NCBI RefSeq assembly: GCF_021869535.1
Contig: NW_026262668.1
Location: 74,979,558-75,043,557 of the forward strand
From: Mytilus californianus
Lineage: Eukaryota; Mollusca; Bivalvia; Mytilida; Mytilidae
DNA: 64,000 bases
Reading direction: 5' to 3'
The position numbers and the translations under genes were made by a program. Below the pieces are notes generated by a model that did not search any database, was not told where the DNA came from, and worked only from the letters and a program-made list of their open reading frames with translations. This document shows positions 23,922 to 35,892 of this stretch, in pieces. Positions within the stretch are counted from its first letter, which is position 1. Each line of letters opens with the position of its first letter.

Positions 23922-25534
23922 TCAAGCTAGTGTTACACGTATGAAATGTTTTCGATATAACCACAAGGATTTATATATATAGTAATAGTATACTATATTA
24001 ATCCTTGATACAAACTTTTTTTCTGTTTGGCACATCACATTATACATTATGAAGTAAAGACATCTTATTTATGCAGAATGTATGTTGTAACGTCAGTTCT
24101 GGTCCCATTTCTCTACTAACAGTTTTTGAAAAAGTAACCGGCATTGACAGCAATCCCCGATACAGAAAATTGTTTCCAGGGATTCAGTATAAACCTTATC
24201 ACCTTTTGGTTACAGACAATGTTGGATCTTAAGTTGTGGCCAAGCTTTTCCTGAAGCTTTTAGGTACGAAAAATGCCATAAATCATCATTTAGATAATTC
24301 ATCCAATGCAATGACTTTGGAGCCTCTAATGCACTTAATTTCATGAATAGATTAAAGTTGAAATTCATAGCCAAATTTGAATTCGGCAAACGTGAACCTT
24401 GTCCTTTCGGTCCGGTACTAAGTATATGTCAATGTTCCACGACCTTTATTTCCATGGTAAGTAAGTTCATGAAGCACAGGAAAATTTTCCTATAAAATGA
24501 GTCCATTGCCTGTCAAAATGTTTGTAACTTATTTTCCTAGAACTGTCAAGATCCTTTGAAACATGTTCTGGTAAAAAGCGGAATATGCATTAGTTTGGTG
24601 CTTTCTCTTTACCTGGGAGGCAAAGTCTGGTTAACTGTTTAAAAAAAAACAGTTTTCCTAGTAATAAAAGTCCGTGTTACCAATTTACTGGAAAAAGCCC
24701 CTTTGCAACGTCATTTTATTAAGAAACTCGTTTATAAAAATAAGATGTGGTATGATGAAATCTGGCATAATTGCCAATGAGACAATTCTTCTCAAAATAC
24801 CAATTCAAATGATATAGAAGTAAGAAACGATAGGTCACCGTACAGCCTTCCACAATGAGAAAAAAGTTTTTTTTTCAATACTTATCAAATTGCTCTCTGA
24901 AAATGAATTAAAAAAAAAATTACAAGTAAGACAGTCTAGTACTCTAGCTAAAAACTGTTTGTTATGCATTTTGCTAGTCAATCTTTGATATTATTTTAAA
25001 TTAGTATGAGGAATACTTAAATATGGATACAATAATGAAACGCAAGTTTCGTAGTTATAAATATAATGACAGTCCCTTTTATCAATTATGGTAGGAATTA
25101 AAATAAGTCCCGTATAATTCTAAAAAATAGACATAATTTGTGGTTATAATGAAATAGTAATGAACACCTTCCAAAACATTCAATCATTTCAATAAAAATC
25201 ACTCCTTGTGTACATCTTAACATGTTGTTTTTTTCGAATAAATTGCTTGATTCTAAATTTCATTAGAACAAAATTGCTTCAGAATGGAAGTGAAAAAACC
25301 CAGTTTGTTTTAATTAAGAATTGAGGGAAGATAAATAAAAATTGTATTTCAAAAAAAAATGTATTTCTGTTTGTTATTGAAAGCAATAGTTTGTTTTTGA
25401 ATAAACAGAAAAAAATGTTTGTCCCAAGAAAATAAATACCCTACTCCCCCGGCTTAATCACATAAGATGAATGATTGGTGCCTAATATGAATCGGATCTG
25501 AATCTACTAGGAGATAGCTAGTTTTTCTGGCTTT

Positions 25535-25615
25535 CTCTACCAATAATAACCACCATGACAAAGCCAACCCTGGAAGTGGCATTAAACAGCAACTATCAAT
25601 CAATCATAAACTTCT
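25535..25615 (+). mobile_element. SINE tail fragment
   Basis: Diverged copy of the same tail: CTCTACCAATAATAACC, then GGAAGTGGCATTAAACAGC and CAATCAATCA. Confidence 0.5.
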
Positions 25616-26575
25616 TTGAAAAATTTTGATGTATGTACAAAATTTATACTGCCACCTGGTTGAAGTTTGCACTGAATTTAATGACTTTTGCCTTGTGAAC
25701 ATCTATAGCATATGCTTCAATGTAAGAGTTAATATACGCTTATTTGAGAACAACCTGCACAATCTAAACTTTATCTCTTTTGGTTGGAGCCTCTAGTTTT
25801 CCTGAAAATTTGACAAATTCTTTCCTTTAGTATTATCAGTCGTCTGATCAGTATTCCGAAGAATTGTTAATTCAATCAGGTGGCAGCATACATTTTGTAG
25901 TGCCGTTAAAATTGACTTCTCAAATATGATTTTACATAAATCAAAATTAAAAAAAATGCAAATTGACAAAATAACATGCGTTTTCTCATGTTCAGAGTAC
26001 AACTTAAATACGAAATACTGGTTTTAATTGATATCTATTCTAGAAAAAGCTGTAAAACAGGTATTTTACAATTCAAATCAGTTACATATTTTTAGAACAG
26101 TTTTTTTTTTTAATTTGAAATATGACATCACTACTGATATCGGCGTTTCAAATCTAAAACGGCAGTAACAATTCATGGACTTCATAACAAGTTCAAATTG
26201 ACCATATAAGCAAGCTTTGAAGAAACCAAAATTGCTCTGGTATGCAGACACAAAAAAAAAGGCTTTTTCGTTGGCTATGGAAAACAAAAATGCATCGACA
26301 GCATTATAAACTGAAATTTTGTAAAAATAAAGATTTAATATGCATACGATCTTACAGAAAGGCTTATTAGAAACTTATTCAATTGATTATAAAATGCGAA
26401 AGCATATTTTAGAATGGACGACAAAAGAAAAATGAATACTCTTTAATTTTTTAAACCTTTATCATAATTTTAACATAAATCATCGGCCAAATGTCTGTTT
26501 ACTTTCAGATGAGAAAATGATAAAGGATATTTCAATGGCAATCATACCACATCTCCTTTTCAGCTTTCTTGAACC

Positions 26576-26770
26576 AAAGAGTCGCGTGAGCTTTTTTAAT
26601 AACTTAGCGTCCGTCGTCCGTCGTCCGTCCTTCGTTAACTTTTACAAAAATCTTCTCTGAAACTACTGAGCCAATATGAACCAAACATGACCACAATCAT
26701 CCTTGAAGTATCTAGTTTTAAAAAAATGTGTTAGATGACCCTGTCGGTCAACCAACATGACTATAAAGGC
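26576..26770. repeat. Single copy of the CGTCCGTCG-headed repeat
   Basis: 'gcgtccgtcgtccgtcgtcc' followed by 'acttttacaaaaatcttctc' and 'ccaaacatga', homologous to the array at 61344-62781. Confidence 0.7.
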
Positions 26771-27298
26771 TAAAACGAAAACCGACCAAAAGACAAACAA
26801 CAGTTCCAAAAAAAAAACAACAGTCAATCTTGAACGTATTAATCAAAAGTGAACCAAAGAACACTCGCAATTACTAAAATCAAGCTATATGTCTGGTTTT
26901 ATAGCGATTTAGTGTCGCTGTCTTATTGCTTTAACACGTAGTTCATAGATAACTCCCCCACATGTTAATATCCCTCTGCAAAGTTAGGAACCTCAGTTGT
27001 TGTCATTGTTTATGTTTCATTGTCATCTGTCCTTTTAAATTTGTTGTTGATGGCAAATATCATAAGTTTATATTGCTGTCTCTTTTGAGATAACCTGGTC
27101 CATAGGACTTGTGCAAGCTATTCGCAGAACTTTATGCAATGCGCCAAGCCGTCTTATACGTCATCCGTTATTCGCTTGTAAGTTTAAAAATCTTGCTCCC
27201 TAAAAAGAGTCAATTGAAACAATATAGCCATCTAACTTTCTTCAAAGGGACTTAAGGCATGGACCCCTTTTCTCTTACCCTTTTTTGTGTTTGAATTT

Positions 27299-27883
27299 TT
27301 ATTTTCGTTTATACATATTAAAAGAGAGGCGAAAGATACCAAAAGGGACATTCAAACTCATAAGTCGAAAATAAACTGACAACGCCATGACTAAAAAAGA
27401 AAAAGACAAACACACAAACAACGGTACACAAAACACAACATAGAAAACTAAAGACTGAACAACACGAACCCCATCAAAACCTGGGGGTGATTTCCGGTGC
27501 TCCGGGAGGGTAAGCTCCACATGTGGAACCCGTCGTGTTGCTCATGTAAGTATATGTTAAGTCAAGATATGAGGCAGAATTAACTGTATCTCTTGTATCC
27601 TTTATCTCAAGTTCGATGGGATAGATGCGTCCAACATGGTTACAAAATTTTGAATTATTTAGTGAGAGAATAACATCTATATATATTAATTGAAGTTAAA
27701 GGAAAGTACTAACTTCTTTTCTATCTTCCTAAGAAGTTCCTGTATAAAGTCAGAATCAGGAATAATGTCAGTTACAGAGAATTTTTTGTTAGAGTCAGAG
27801 TGATTTTTAACAAAGTACGATTTGTCCCTCCCTCTGACAAGATAATCGTTGTATCTACGTTGGCCCTTTTTTTTATAAAACAA
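27299..27883 (-). mobile_element. RT fragment plus 3' tail of a second Penelope-like subfamily
   Basis: 27883-27540 contains FIQELLRKIEKKL and neighbouring codons like those of the 59026-59814 copy, but frameshifted. 27540-27299 is the subfamily's 3' tail ('actgacaacgccatg', 'cccgtcgtgttgctcatgt'). The same tail is at 58725-58960. Confidence 0.6.
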
Positions 27884-27899
27884 AGCAGGACCAACTCTT

Positions 27900-28448
27900 T
27901 CAACCTAAAATTGAGAATGGAAACGGGTAATGTGTCAAAGAGACAACAAAACGACCAAAGAGCAGAAAACAGCCCAAGACCACCAATGGGTCTTCAACAC
28001 AGCGAGAAAATTCCACACCCGGAGGCGGCTTCAGCTGGCCCCTAAACAAAAATGTGTACTAGTTCAGCGAAAATGGACGTCACACTAAATTCAAAAACAT
28101 ATATATAAATGAACCCCAAAAAAACATACGAGACTAACAAAGGCTAGAGGTGCCTGACTTGGGATAGGCGCAATAATGTGGCGGGGTTAAACATGTTTTG
28201 TGAGATCTCAACCCTCCCCTATACTTCTAGCCAATGTAGAATAAACAAACACACAGCAATACGCGCAGTAAAATTTAGTTTAAAAGAAGTCCGAGTCCGT
28301 TGTTAGAATAGGTAACAGAAGAAACTAAGCAAAATGACAATGATCAACATAAATTAACAAAGGACTACTAGTAGTTACTGACATGCCAGCTCCAGACCTC
28401 AATTAAACTGATTGAACGATTATGTCTTCATCATATGAAAATCAAGTA
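27900..28448 (-). mobile_element. 3' tail of a Penelope-like element
   Basis: Matches 35255-35892 over most of its length ('gactaacaaaggctagagg', 'gcggggttaaacatgtttt', 'gacatgccagctccagac'). It sits immediately downstream (minus sense) of the 28449-29760 fragment. Confidence 0.65.
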
Positions 28449-29760
28449 TCATACCATCATAAAATATACGAGAAGAAAATAACCCGTATCAATTTGTCTT
28501 TTAGTTTGGAATGGGGAATACTTGTTTAAAGTGTAGTCAAATGTTTTAATACTATTGCAAGACGGAAGAGTCTTAGATTGTATGTATTCTAAAAGATCTT
28601 TGGAATTTTTTAGTATCCACTTCTGATTCACGCCACCTCTAGAACAGGTAGTTTCACAACAACTTTGTAGCCCGGCTTTGATTGCTGATAAAATTGATGT
28701 AAATAATTTAGGAAGAGGTTTCGTGGAGAATTTGGAAGACCCAGCAATATAACGTTGTTTGTAAGGACACTTATGTAGTTTATGTATCCAATACAGAGAA
28801 AGAAGATCCAGTTCTTCATCTTTAGTTGAAATTCCAAAGGAACATAGAAAATACTTATGATCATCCAGTATTTCCCCCATGGTAAGTGTCGTGTGGGTAT
28901 ATGTTGAGTTTCCAAGTGAATTGTCAATACCTCATTCATTTATCAAACAGTTTATGCAATTTGATTAACACACAAACACGCTGTTGTGTGGGTCTTTATC
29001 TGCGGGAACAACAACATATTTGTCATGGAGGTAGGACAGGTGTTTTCCAACATTTGGATCTGTAAAGATTGATGCAGCATGGGTATTAATAGACCCATTC
29101 AATTTTTTAATTCCGAATTGTATCAACGACCTCACAGCCTTACTCCATTCGGAAAGAGTATCTATGTCTTCTTTCTCGCTTTTAACCTATTGCCTGGCAT
29201 AATCCTCGACTGAATCCATCAGTATTTGAAGTTTTGTTTTCAATTGATGGATTTAGGCTCACGACATTTCGGGCCTTTGGATAAAACATTTCGTGTTATT
29301 GACAATGTTAAGGTCACCAGTAATAACGTGGCCAGTCGGATTATATATGAATGAGGAACTAGCACAGGAACAATCAGCAGGTTTAGACTTGAAGTCGTTA
29401 ATGTTTAGATCCTGCAACATATGTTTGTAATTGAAAATTTTAGTTGAAATTGGTTTGGTATAGGTATAAGAAATGATAAGTACAGACTGATCTTTAAAAT
29501 AGGGAGATATTTTTGAGTGAACTGATTTATGATGAAGAATATTGCCCAAGTTGATGGCATCAAGACCTTTGTTGGCAAAGGGAAGTTTTAGAACGGGTCT
29601 TTTCACCTTTTCATCTTTTCCATTGCGAAATGGTTTGAATAGTCTGAGACTGGCAATATCCGAGATAATAGCCGTAAGTTTGTATTGGTTTGAATGGGGT
29701 TTTGTAACCATGGTTTCCAAACATAAGTTTTACAGAGAAAGAAGTTTTGAAAGGAGTAAT
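28449..29760 (-). pseudogene. Penelope-like RT fragment, N-terminal part
   Basis: 29720-29259 encodes the conserved upstream region (CSCASS cysteine motif, GHVITGDLNIV). 28880-28449 encodes an RT finger region (YWIHKLHKCPYKQRYIAGSS, then FSTKPLPKLF). The pieces are in different frames with a gap between, and motifs B and C are lost. Dead copy, same superfamily as 35893-37991. Confidence 0.7.
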
Positions 29761-30592
29761 GAATAAAGCTTCGTGCGAATGTGATAAATACCTAACGGCT
29801 TTTGTATAAATGGCATCGGTTCATTAATATGGACATCAAGGAGAGTAGGTGGTGTATAAAGACGATGACCATGACTGCGCCGATGCTAGGGGTACAGCAT
29901 AATAATTATAAAATACAATAATACGGCGTATCTCATTTATAAACCAATTTAATGAAAGAGATTTGATTAATTTTTCGGTAAAAGAACTATTGCATCATTC
30001 GGATCCGTATCTTGTTTCCTTCTAACTAACATCACCAGAAGAACAGAGTACAGGGACTCATAATCTTTTTAATTCCATTGCATGCTAATTTTTTGTTTTT
30101 TTTACAGTTAATAATATTTTATGTTTGATATATATTACAGTGACGTAAAAAACATAGGAGCAAGAAAACTAAGGAAAAGGAGTAAATAATCAGAAAAAAA
30201 TCAATATAAACCTAAATATTTTACTAAAAGAATTGAACATTGTTCTTGATTTCCATTTCTATAGAACGACAAAATATTATTTCTTATGAAGCAAGAATCT
30301 TGCAATCTGAATGGTTAATTACCCGGGTGTAAATAACACCCCACCTTAGATCACCAGGGGATAAAAAAAAATATGCCAAAATTACCAAAAAAATAAAATT
30401 TTTGCCAAAATTATAAAAATTTTGGAAAAAATGATGATATAAAAAAAATTAAATTAAAAATTTGCAAAAATAAAAAATAAAAAAAAATCGGACCTACCGT
30501 GAATTTATAGTATACAAAGGGTTGTCTGCGTCTACTGTTTCTATTTACATTTCCGGACTGGCCCACACACACATGATTCATAACGTAACAGA

Positions 30593-31230
30593 TTGCAACT
30601 GATGGAGGGTTTGCGCCGGAAAATTCCGCAAAAACAAGATGTTCGAACGCCGATACCCTTAAACTTGTTAAAACGTTTAATTCACAGTTTACGCAGTGTT
30701 TGTAATTATCATTATGAAACTATCTTGTTTTCTTCTGCCTTTTCTCTTGCGTATTTTGCTATGTTACGGGTAAGCGAGATCGTTATAAACAGTCGTACTG
30801 ACGAATGCGGGCATGCTTTGAATTATGAATATGTCAATTTTTCTAAGAGTAATGGTCAAACCGAATTACATGTCAAAAATATGCAGATCAAAAGCATAAT
30901 TCTGTTACCCTGATCATTCAGAGACATTCTGACTTTAACATCTGTCCAATTCAGCTATTACAATCTTACTTGCAGGTTCGCTTCTCCGGCGTAAATGGGT
31001 CAAATAAATGATTTACACATTTTAATGGCTCTGCCTTGACAAAATATCAAATTTTGTTCCCTCCTCCAAAAATGTTTGGGTTTTTGTGAAATACCGTTTC
31101 ACATTCGTTCTCACTCTTTTCGAATAGGACAAGCTACTAATATAGCAAAAAGAAGTGTTAAAGACGAGACAATCAAGCAGTGCGGTCGATAGTCTTCCGT
31201 TTCATATTTACGCTATATTTGTATTTAAGT
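30593..31230 (+). pseudogene. Tyrosine recombinase remnant
   Basis: 30593-30913 encodes TPIPLNLLKRLIHSLRSVC and FSLAYFAMLRVSEIVI, the N-terminal/catalytic part of a transposon-type tyrosine recombinase (the R of LRVSE is the first catalytic Arg). Further on, in another frame, come RSHSFRIGQATNIAKRSVKD (the HxxR box) and a possible Tyr in SYLRYI near 31210. At least two frame breaks and stops make it inactive. Confidence 0.65.
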
Positions 31231-31727
31231 CCTTAACTTTCATTATGGCTCACGAATACACTGCTTTCTTTTTATATAATAATACATATTACCTCCTTTT
31301 AGGTTCAAAAGCCATATGGTTCGTCGGATCTTCAATTGTATATGGCCAGGCACAGAAAAATGCAAAAACAAGATACGGGGGCCCAAATATTGGTCTTCAA
31401 AGCAGGGGGGCGTACATACACTGGTTTGGAAAAAGGGGTATGTTGTGGAATGAACTTAATGCCACAGTCTCGCATGCAATTGACAGTTTTTCTCCTCCTG
31501 TCATGATAATTACCCGTATTCAACTTGGTTCCAGCGATCTGATAAAAGTTAAAACCATTGAATTAATTCAAAATATTGAAAGGGATCTTCTGCGTCTGCA
31601 GCTATTATTACCTAACATTCGCATCGTGTGGAGCGAAATGTTAATGAGAAGGTATTGGTATGGTGGAAAAGATGGAAAAGCTATTGAACGATCTCGAAAA
31701 CGAGTAAACTCTGCTATAAACAATTAA
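31155..31727 (+). pseudogene. SGNH-hydrolase-like domain of the DIRS/Ngaro-like element
   Basis: 190 open codons. From about residue 50 it reads SKAIWFVGSSIVYGQAQKN, the SGNH block I with its catalytic Ser, then GGPNIGLQSRGAYIHWFGKR, and ITRIQLGSSDL where block III (G-N-D) is expected. The first 50 codons are probably recombinase or spacer sequence read in frame. A stop ends the frame before the usual C-terminal D-x-x-H block, and related codons continue after 31730. Confidence 0.55.
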
Positions 31728-31827
31728 ATCTTGAAAGACGGACACTGTATTATTCATCATTCTAATATACGAGCACGAGAAATGAGCTTGCATAGGTTTC
31801 TCTGATGAGTGTGTATAGACCCACTCA

Positions 31828-33046
31828 CGTGTCAAGATTAAGAGGTTATGATCCTTTCCTGTTTTGTACGTCGGATCATATAATGTTCTTACTTTCCTGA
31901 GTTACCGCAAGAAATTCTGTTGTGACCATCTCATGTCTACCATGAGTGACCGGTTCTGAATTGGTACCAGTTCGAGCTTTACTGTTTTATGATCTAGAAA
32001 TTGTTTATCTTCACTCCCCTGACAACCAGGGGTGATGCGAATATGAGCCGACGTATTTTGGGAGCATGGCCCTCGTTCTCTTTAGTATTTTAACTTGAGG
32101 AACTTGCTCATCCATTGCCACCAATGGTGCACAGAATTGTCAATTAAGGATGTATTCTTCTGAAGTTACAGTCTCATTGAAATCTCGTTCTGGAATTATT
32201 TCCAAAACATGTGATACAAGTGGAAAATATCAATGAATTTAAAAAATGTTATAATCAAACTTAACTCTGTGAAAAAATTGCGTATTTACAATGAGTAGTT
32301 TTTGAGTAATCAATTTTTCAAATTTTATTACCAATCAAGTCAGTCTTTTTAGTCAAAATTTTGAGAAAATGGGTGAGGGGTACAAGAAATGATTTTACCA
32401 GAAACATATACATCCTATATCACTTTTTTCTTTTCAAATTTCTTAGATATGTATTTTTTCAATCATTTATAACAAAGAAGTTGAAATAATATGCAATTTG
32501 TTCTTAAAACAGAGAAAAATCACAAATTTACAAAATTGACATAATGGTTAATTTGACACAAAAAAGCATCAAAATATGATAAAACTTTCTTATATTAACA
32601 CCTACTTATAGTTTTTTTTAAGTTAAATTTATTCAGATTGGTTCACTTCAACTTTATTGAAAGTATGAAAAAAAGTTTAATTGTGGAACTGTGAGTTTCT
32701 TCACGATAATAGCCCCAAAATAAGTAAAAATTGATGAAAAATGGAAAAATCATCAAAATTGGGTACTTTCAATGGGCCGTAGCAAAAACAGAAGTGCACC
32801 ACCATATGATTTTTTCTTCACCAATTATTTTTTTACAGTCATATAAACCCAAAAATCAGGTTAAGAAAAAAAGTTTAATTCTAGAAATTTTTGGCTCCTC
32901 AGAGGTGTACATCCTTAAATCAATTACGTCGGCATTCTGCTATCATGTCAGATCTCGTCATTCGATGTTAACTGTGGCCGCTATTTTCCACATAAATTGT
33001 TTGTTTGTTGTGCTTTGCCTTAAACTTGATTCTTTATCTTTAATTA
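31828..33046 (+). repeat. Direct repeat B1 (interrupted by an insertion)
   Basis: 31828-32147 plus 32919-33046 together match 33639-34070 at high identity. The 771 bp in between is explained by the TTAA-flanked insertion. Confidence 0.8.
32148..32914. mobile_element. 767-bp TTAA-flanked inverted-repeat element (piggyBac-type MITE)
   Basis: Flanked by TTAA at 32144-32147 and 32915-32918. The termini are inverted: GGATGTATTCTTCTGAAG at the left against GGATGTACACCTCTGAGG at the right (14 of 18 match). The sister repeat B2 has a single TTAA at this point, so the insertion and its target duplication are seen directly. No transposase is encoded, so it is non-autonomous. Confidence 0.8.
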
Positions 33047-33638
33047 ATACGGTTTATCTCATTTACAAGATAAACCATTTTACTGAAATAGATTTGATTG
33101 ATTTCTATATTTTTCCGTAAAAGAACTATTGCATCATTCGGATCCGTATATCTTGTTTCCCGCTTATTAACATCACGTGACTCTTCAGCCTTACATTGAA
33201 CTAGCCACTTTTGTAGATAAGTGAAGTTTCAAAAACTCTCCCACCTCCCCTTGCAATCTACCAACAATTTCTTTTGACTACTGCTGTTTTATTATTTTTT
33301 CTGGCTGACCAGAGAAAAGCTGGATTCATAATGTTATTGGGACTAAATAGAGAGGACAAACTAAGCAGATGGATTGCTTGCTGAATCATACTTTCTAGGA
33401 CTATATATTATTGTTAATTTTAGTGAGTGGCTTGTACTTTTACTAGGATATTCAGATACAAGCAGAGTGAAAATGGAACTAACAAATTGAATTTGCGTTA
33501 TTAGTTTGTCCGCCAGGAATGCATTATGCTTTAATTTTTCTTTGTTAACGATCAGCATTTATCTTGAAGTTAATTTGTTTATTATATTGTAATAAAATGA
33601 TCAATCACAGTCAAAAATGTTTTGCGGGATCTGGCAAG

Positions 33639-34070
33639 ATTAAGGGGTTATGATCCTTTCCTGTATTGTACGTCGGATCATATTAGGTTTTTAATTTCCT
33701 GCGTTACCGCAGGAAGTTCTGTTGAGACCATCTCATGTCTACCATGAGTGGCCGGTTCTGAATTGGTACCAGTTCGAGCTTAACTGTTTTATGATCTAGA
33801 AATTGTTAATCTTCACTCCCCTGACAACCAGGGGGTGATGCAAATATGAGCCGAAGTATTTTGGGACCATGGCCCTCGTTCTCTTTAGTATTTAACCTTA
33901 AAGGACTTGAGCATCCATTGTCACCAATGGTTCACAGATTTGTCAATTAAATCAATTACGTCGGCATTCTGCTATCATGTCAGATCTCGTCATTCGAAGT
34001 GAACTGTGGCCGCTATTTTCAAAATAAATTATTTGTTTGTTATGCTTTGCCTTAAACATAATTCTTTACT
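33639..34070 (+). repeat. Direct repeat B2 (uninterrupted)
   Basis: Matches B1, including 'gaattggtaccagttcgagc' and 'tcaattacgtcggcattctg'. It carries the empty TTAA site at 33947-33950. Confidence 0.8.
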
Positions 34071-34719
34071 TAAGTGTAGTTATACCCTAGCTCTACTCTT
34101 AATCCTAAGGTATAACATGTATCATGCTCAATCATGCAATATGACCGCTGTTACTTAGGATAGGATTAAAAACGGGTAAATGATATTCTGTAAATATTTA
34201 CCTAATTTTCAGTTTACAGTTCTGAGATCGGCATATACAGATAGCTGCCAATAGCGCTTTAGTTTTCTACTTATGATTAAATGACAACTCTTGGACCATT
34301 AAAACAATATATTTAGTTTTCATCTCCTTGCTCGTAAAATGATAAGTTACTTACATATCATATTTGAGACTCATTTTTGTTGTCTAAATCAGGGACATTT
34401 AACTTTATTTTTTTCTTTCTCGAAATTTTTTATTTTCTGTTTCAACCGTCTTTGCATTAAATGGTTAATTGAGAGAGCGTGACACCGCCCCAATTCGACT
34501 GGACATGACTACGTATGTTACACCAACACAACCACACAGAAACATACGCACGCCGATAAGGGAAATATTTGGATTCCAATCTTTTAAACATTATTGCTCA
34601 TTTGAATAAACTTTTATGAATGCTGAATAATGTGAATTATATTCCGTTACAATTATGGTCTCATCAGATGACTTCAATTAATAAAGGAATACCATTCATG
34701 TATGTCTACAGAAGAACAA

Positions 34720-34900
34720 AAGAGGCGGAATATACTATTAAAAAGGAAGAATCATAACTCGTAAGTCGAATACAGACCGACACAACATAGTAAAAAAACC
34801 CGAAAACGACGAAAAGACAAATAACAGTCTACAAAACATTACGTAAAAAAATAAAGACTGAGCAACATGAACCCTACCAAAAACCGAGTGTGAAAAACAA
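34720..34900 (-). mobile_element. Retroelement tail fragment
   Basis: Related to 27299-27540 and 58725-58960 ('cataactcgtaagtcgaa', 'aaagactgagcaacatgaac'). Confidence 0.45.
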
Positions 34901-35254
34901 GCCATTTTAATTAATGGATTAACTTAGCTTCTCAAAATTATGCAAAAACCTTAAGTAATTTGTATGATAGTGATTAAAGATTAGAATTTTTTACTACAGA
35001 CAATTAAAAAAGGGTTAAGTTTAACAGCATGTTTGGTAATTTTTTTAAATCACGTTTTCTACCAGGAATTATGTACCAACTTTATACAAGGGATGATATG
35101 AAAGGACGTCCGGAAATACTTTTCACTTACACTCTTCCTGTTTCTACGTATTTGATGAACTGCAGATGTAGATCTTCCGTCTTCAAAATTTATCAAATGA
35201 CGAAGGAAGTGGTGAATACTGTTAAACGTGATTGTCAAATTTATATAATAAATA

Positions 35255-35892
35255 AAATTGAGAATGGAAATGGGGAATGTGTCAAAGAGACAACAACCCG
35301 ACCATAGAACAGACAACAGCAGAAGGTCACCAACAGGTCTTCAATGCAGCGAGAAATTCCCGCACCCGGAGGCGTCCTTCAGCTGGCCCCTAAACAAATA
35401 TATATACTAGTTCAGTGATAATGAACGCCATACTAAACTCCAAATTGTACACAAGAAACTAAAATTAAAAATAATACAAGACTAACAAAGGCTAGAGGCT
35501 CCTGACTTGGGACAGGCGCAAAAATGCGGCGGGGTTAAACATGTTTATGAGATCTCAACCCTCCCCCCATACATCTAGCCAATGTAGAAAAGTAAACGCA
35601 TAACAATACGCACATTAAAATTCAGTTCAAGAGAAGTCCGAGTCTGATGTCAGAAGATGTAACCAAAGAAAATAAACAAAATGACAATAATACATAAATA
35701 ACAACAGACTACTAGCAGTTAACTGACATGCCAGCTCCAGACTTCAATTAAACTGATTGAAAGATTATGTCTTTATCATATGAATATCAGGCACAATCCT
35801 TCCCGTTAGGGGTTTAGTATCATACCATCATAACATATATGAGAAGAACATAACCCGTGTCATGCCAACAACTGGTTTTTAAATAAAAGTGT
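35255..35892 (-). mobile_element. 3' region of the Penelope-like copy
   Basis: Non-coding sequence downstream (minus sense) of the RT. It is nearly the same as 27900-28448, which follows another RT fragment. It ends with the complement of 'gagaatggaaatgggga...gtcaaagagacaacaa', also found at 15366-15480 and, inverted, at 39000-39125. This marks the shared 3' end of one subfamily. Confidence 0.65.

Larger units (their letters stand above)
23106..27298. other. Non-coding intergenic DNA
   Basis: Contains the G20 run, a diverged retroelement tail in minus sense at 24745-24870 ('attgccaatgagacaattct', 'aggtcaccgtacagccttc'), the SINE tail and one CGTCCGTCG repeat. No coding exon recognised. Confidence 0.5.
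29920..34070 (+). mobile_element. Degenerate DIRS/Ngaro-like tyrosine-recombinase element with split direct repeats
   Basis: Layout: A1 (29920-30040), recombinase remnant, SGNH hydrolase, B1 (31828-33046, interrupted), A2 (33047-33185), B2 (33639-34070). A1/A2 share 'aaaagaactattgcatcatt'. B1/B2 share over 300 bp. The A1-ORFs-B1-A2-B2 order is characteristic of DIRS/Ngaro retrotransposons, and an SGNH ORF is known from Ngaro elements. No reverse transcriptase was found, so the copy is deleted or belongs to another recombinase-only class. Confidence 0.6.

Noticed and set aside
32731-33120. 129-codon plus-strand open frame
   Set aside because: It runs across the end of the TTAA element into repeat B1, so it is a chance fusion of repeats.
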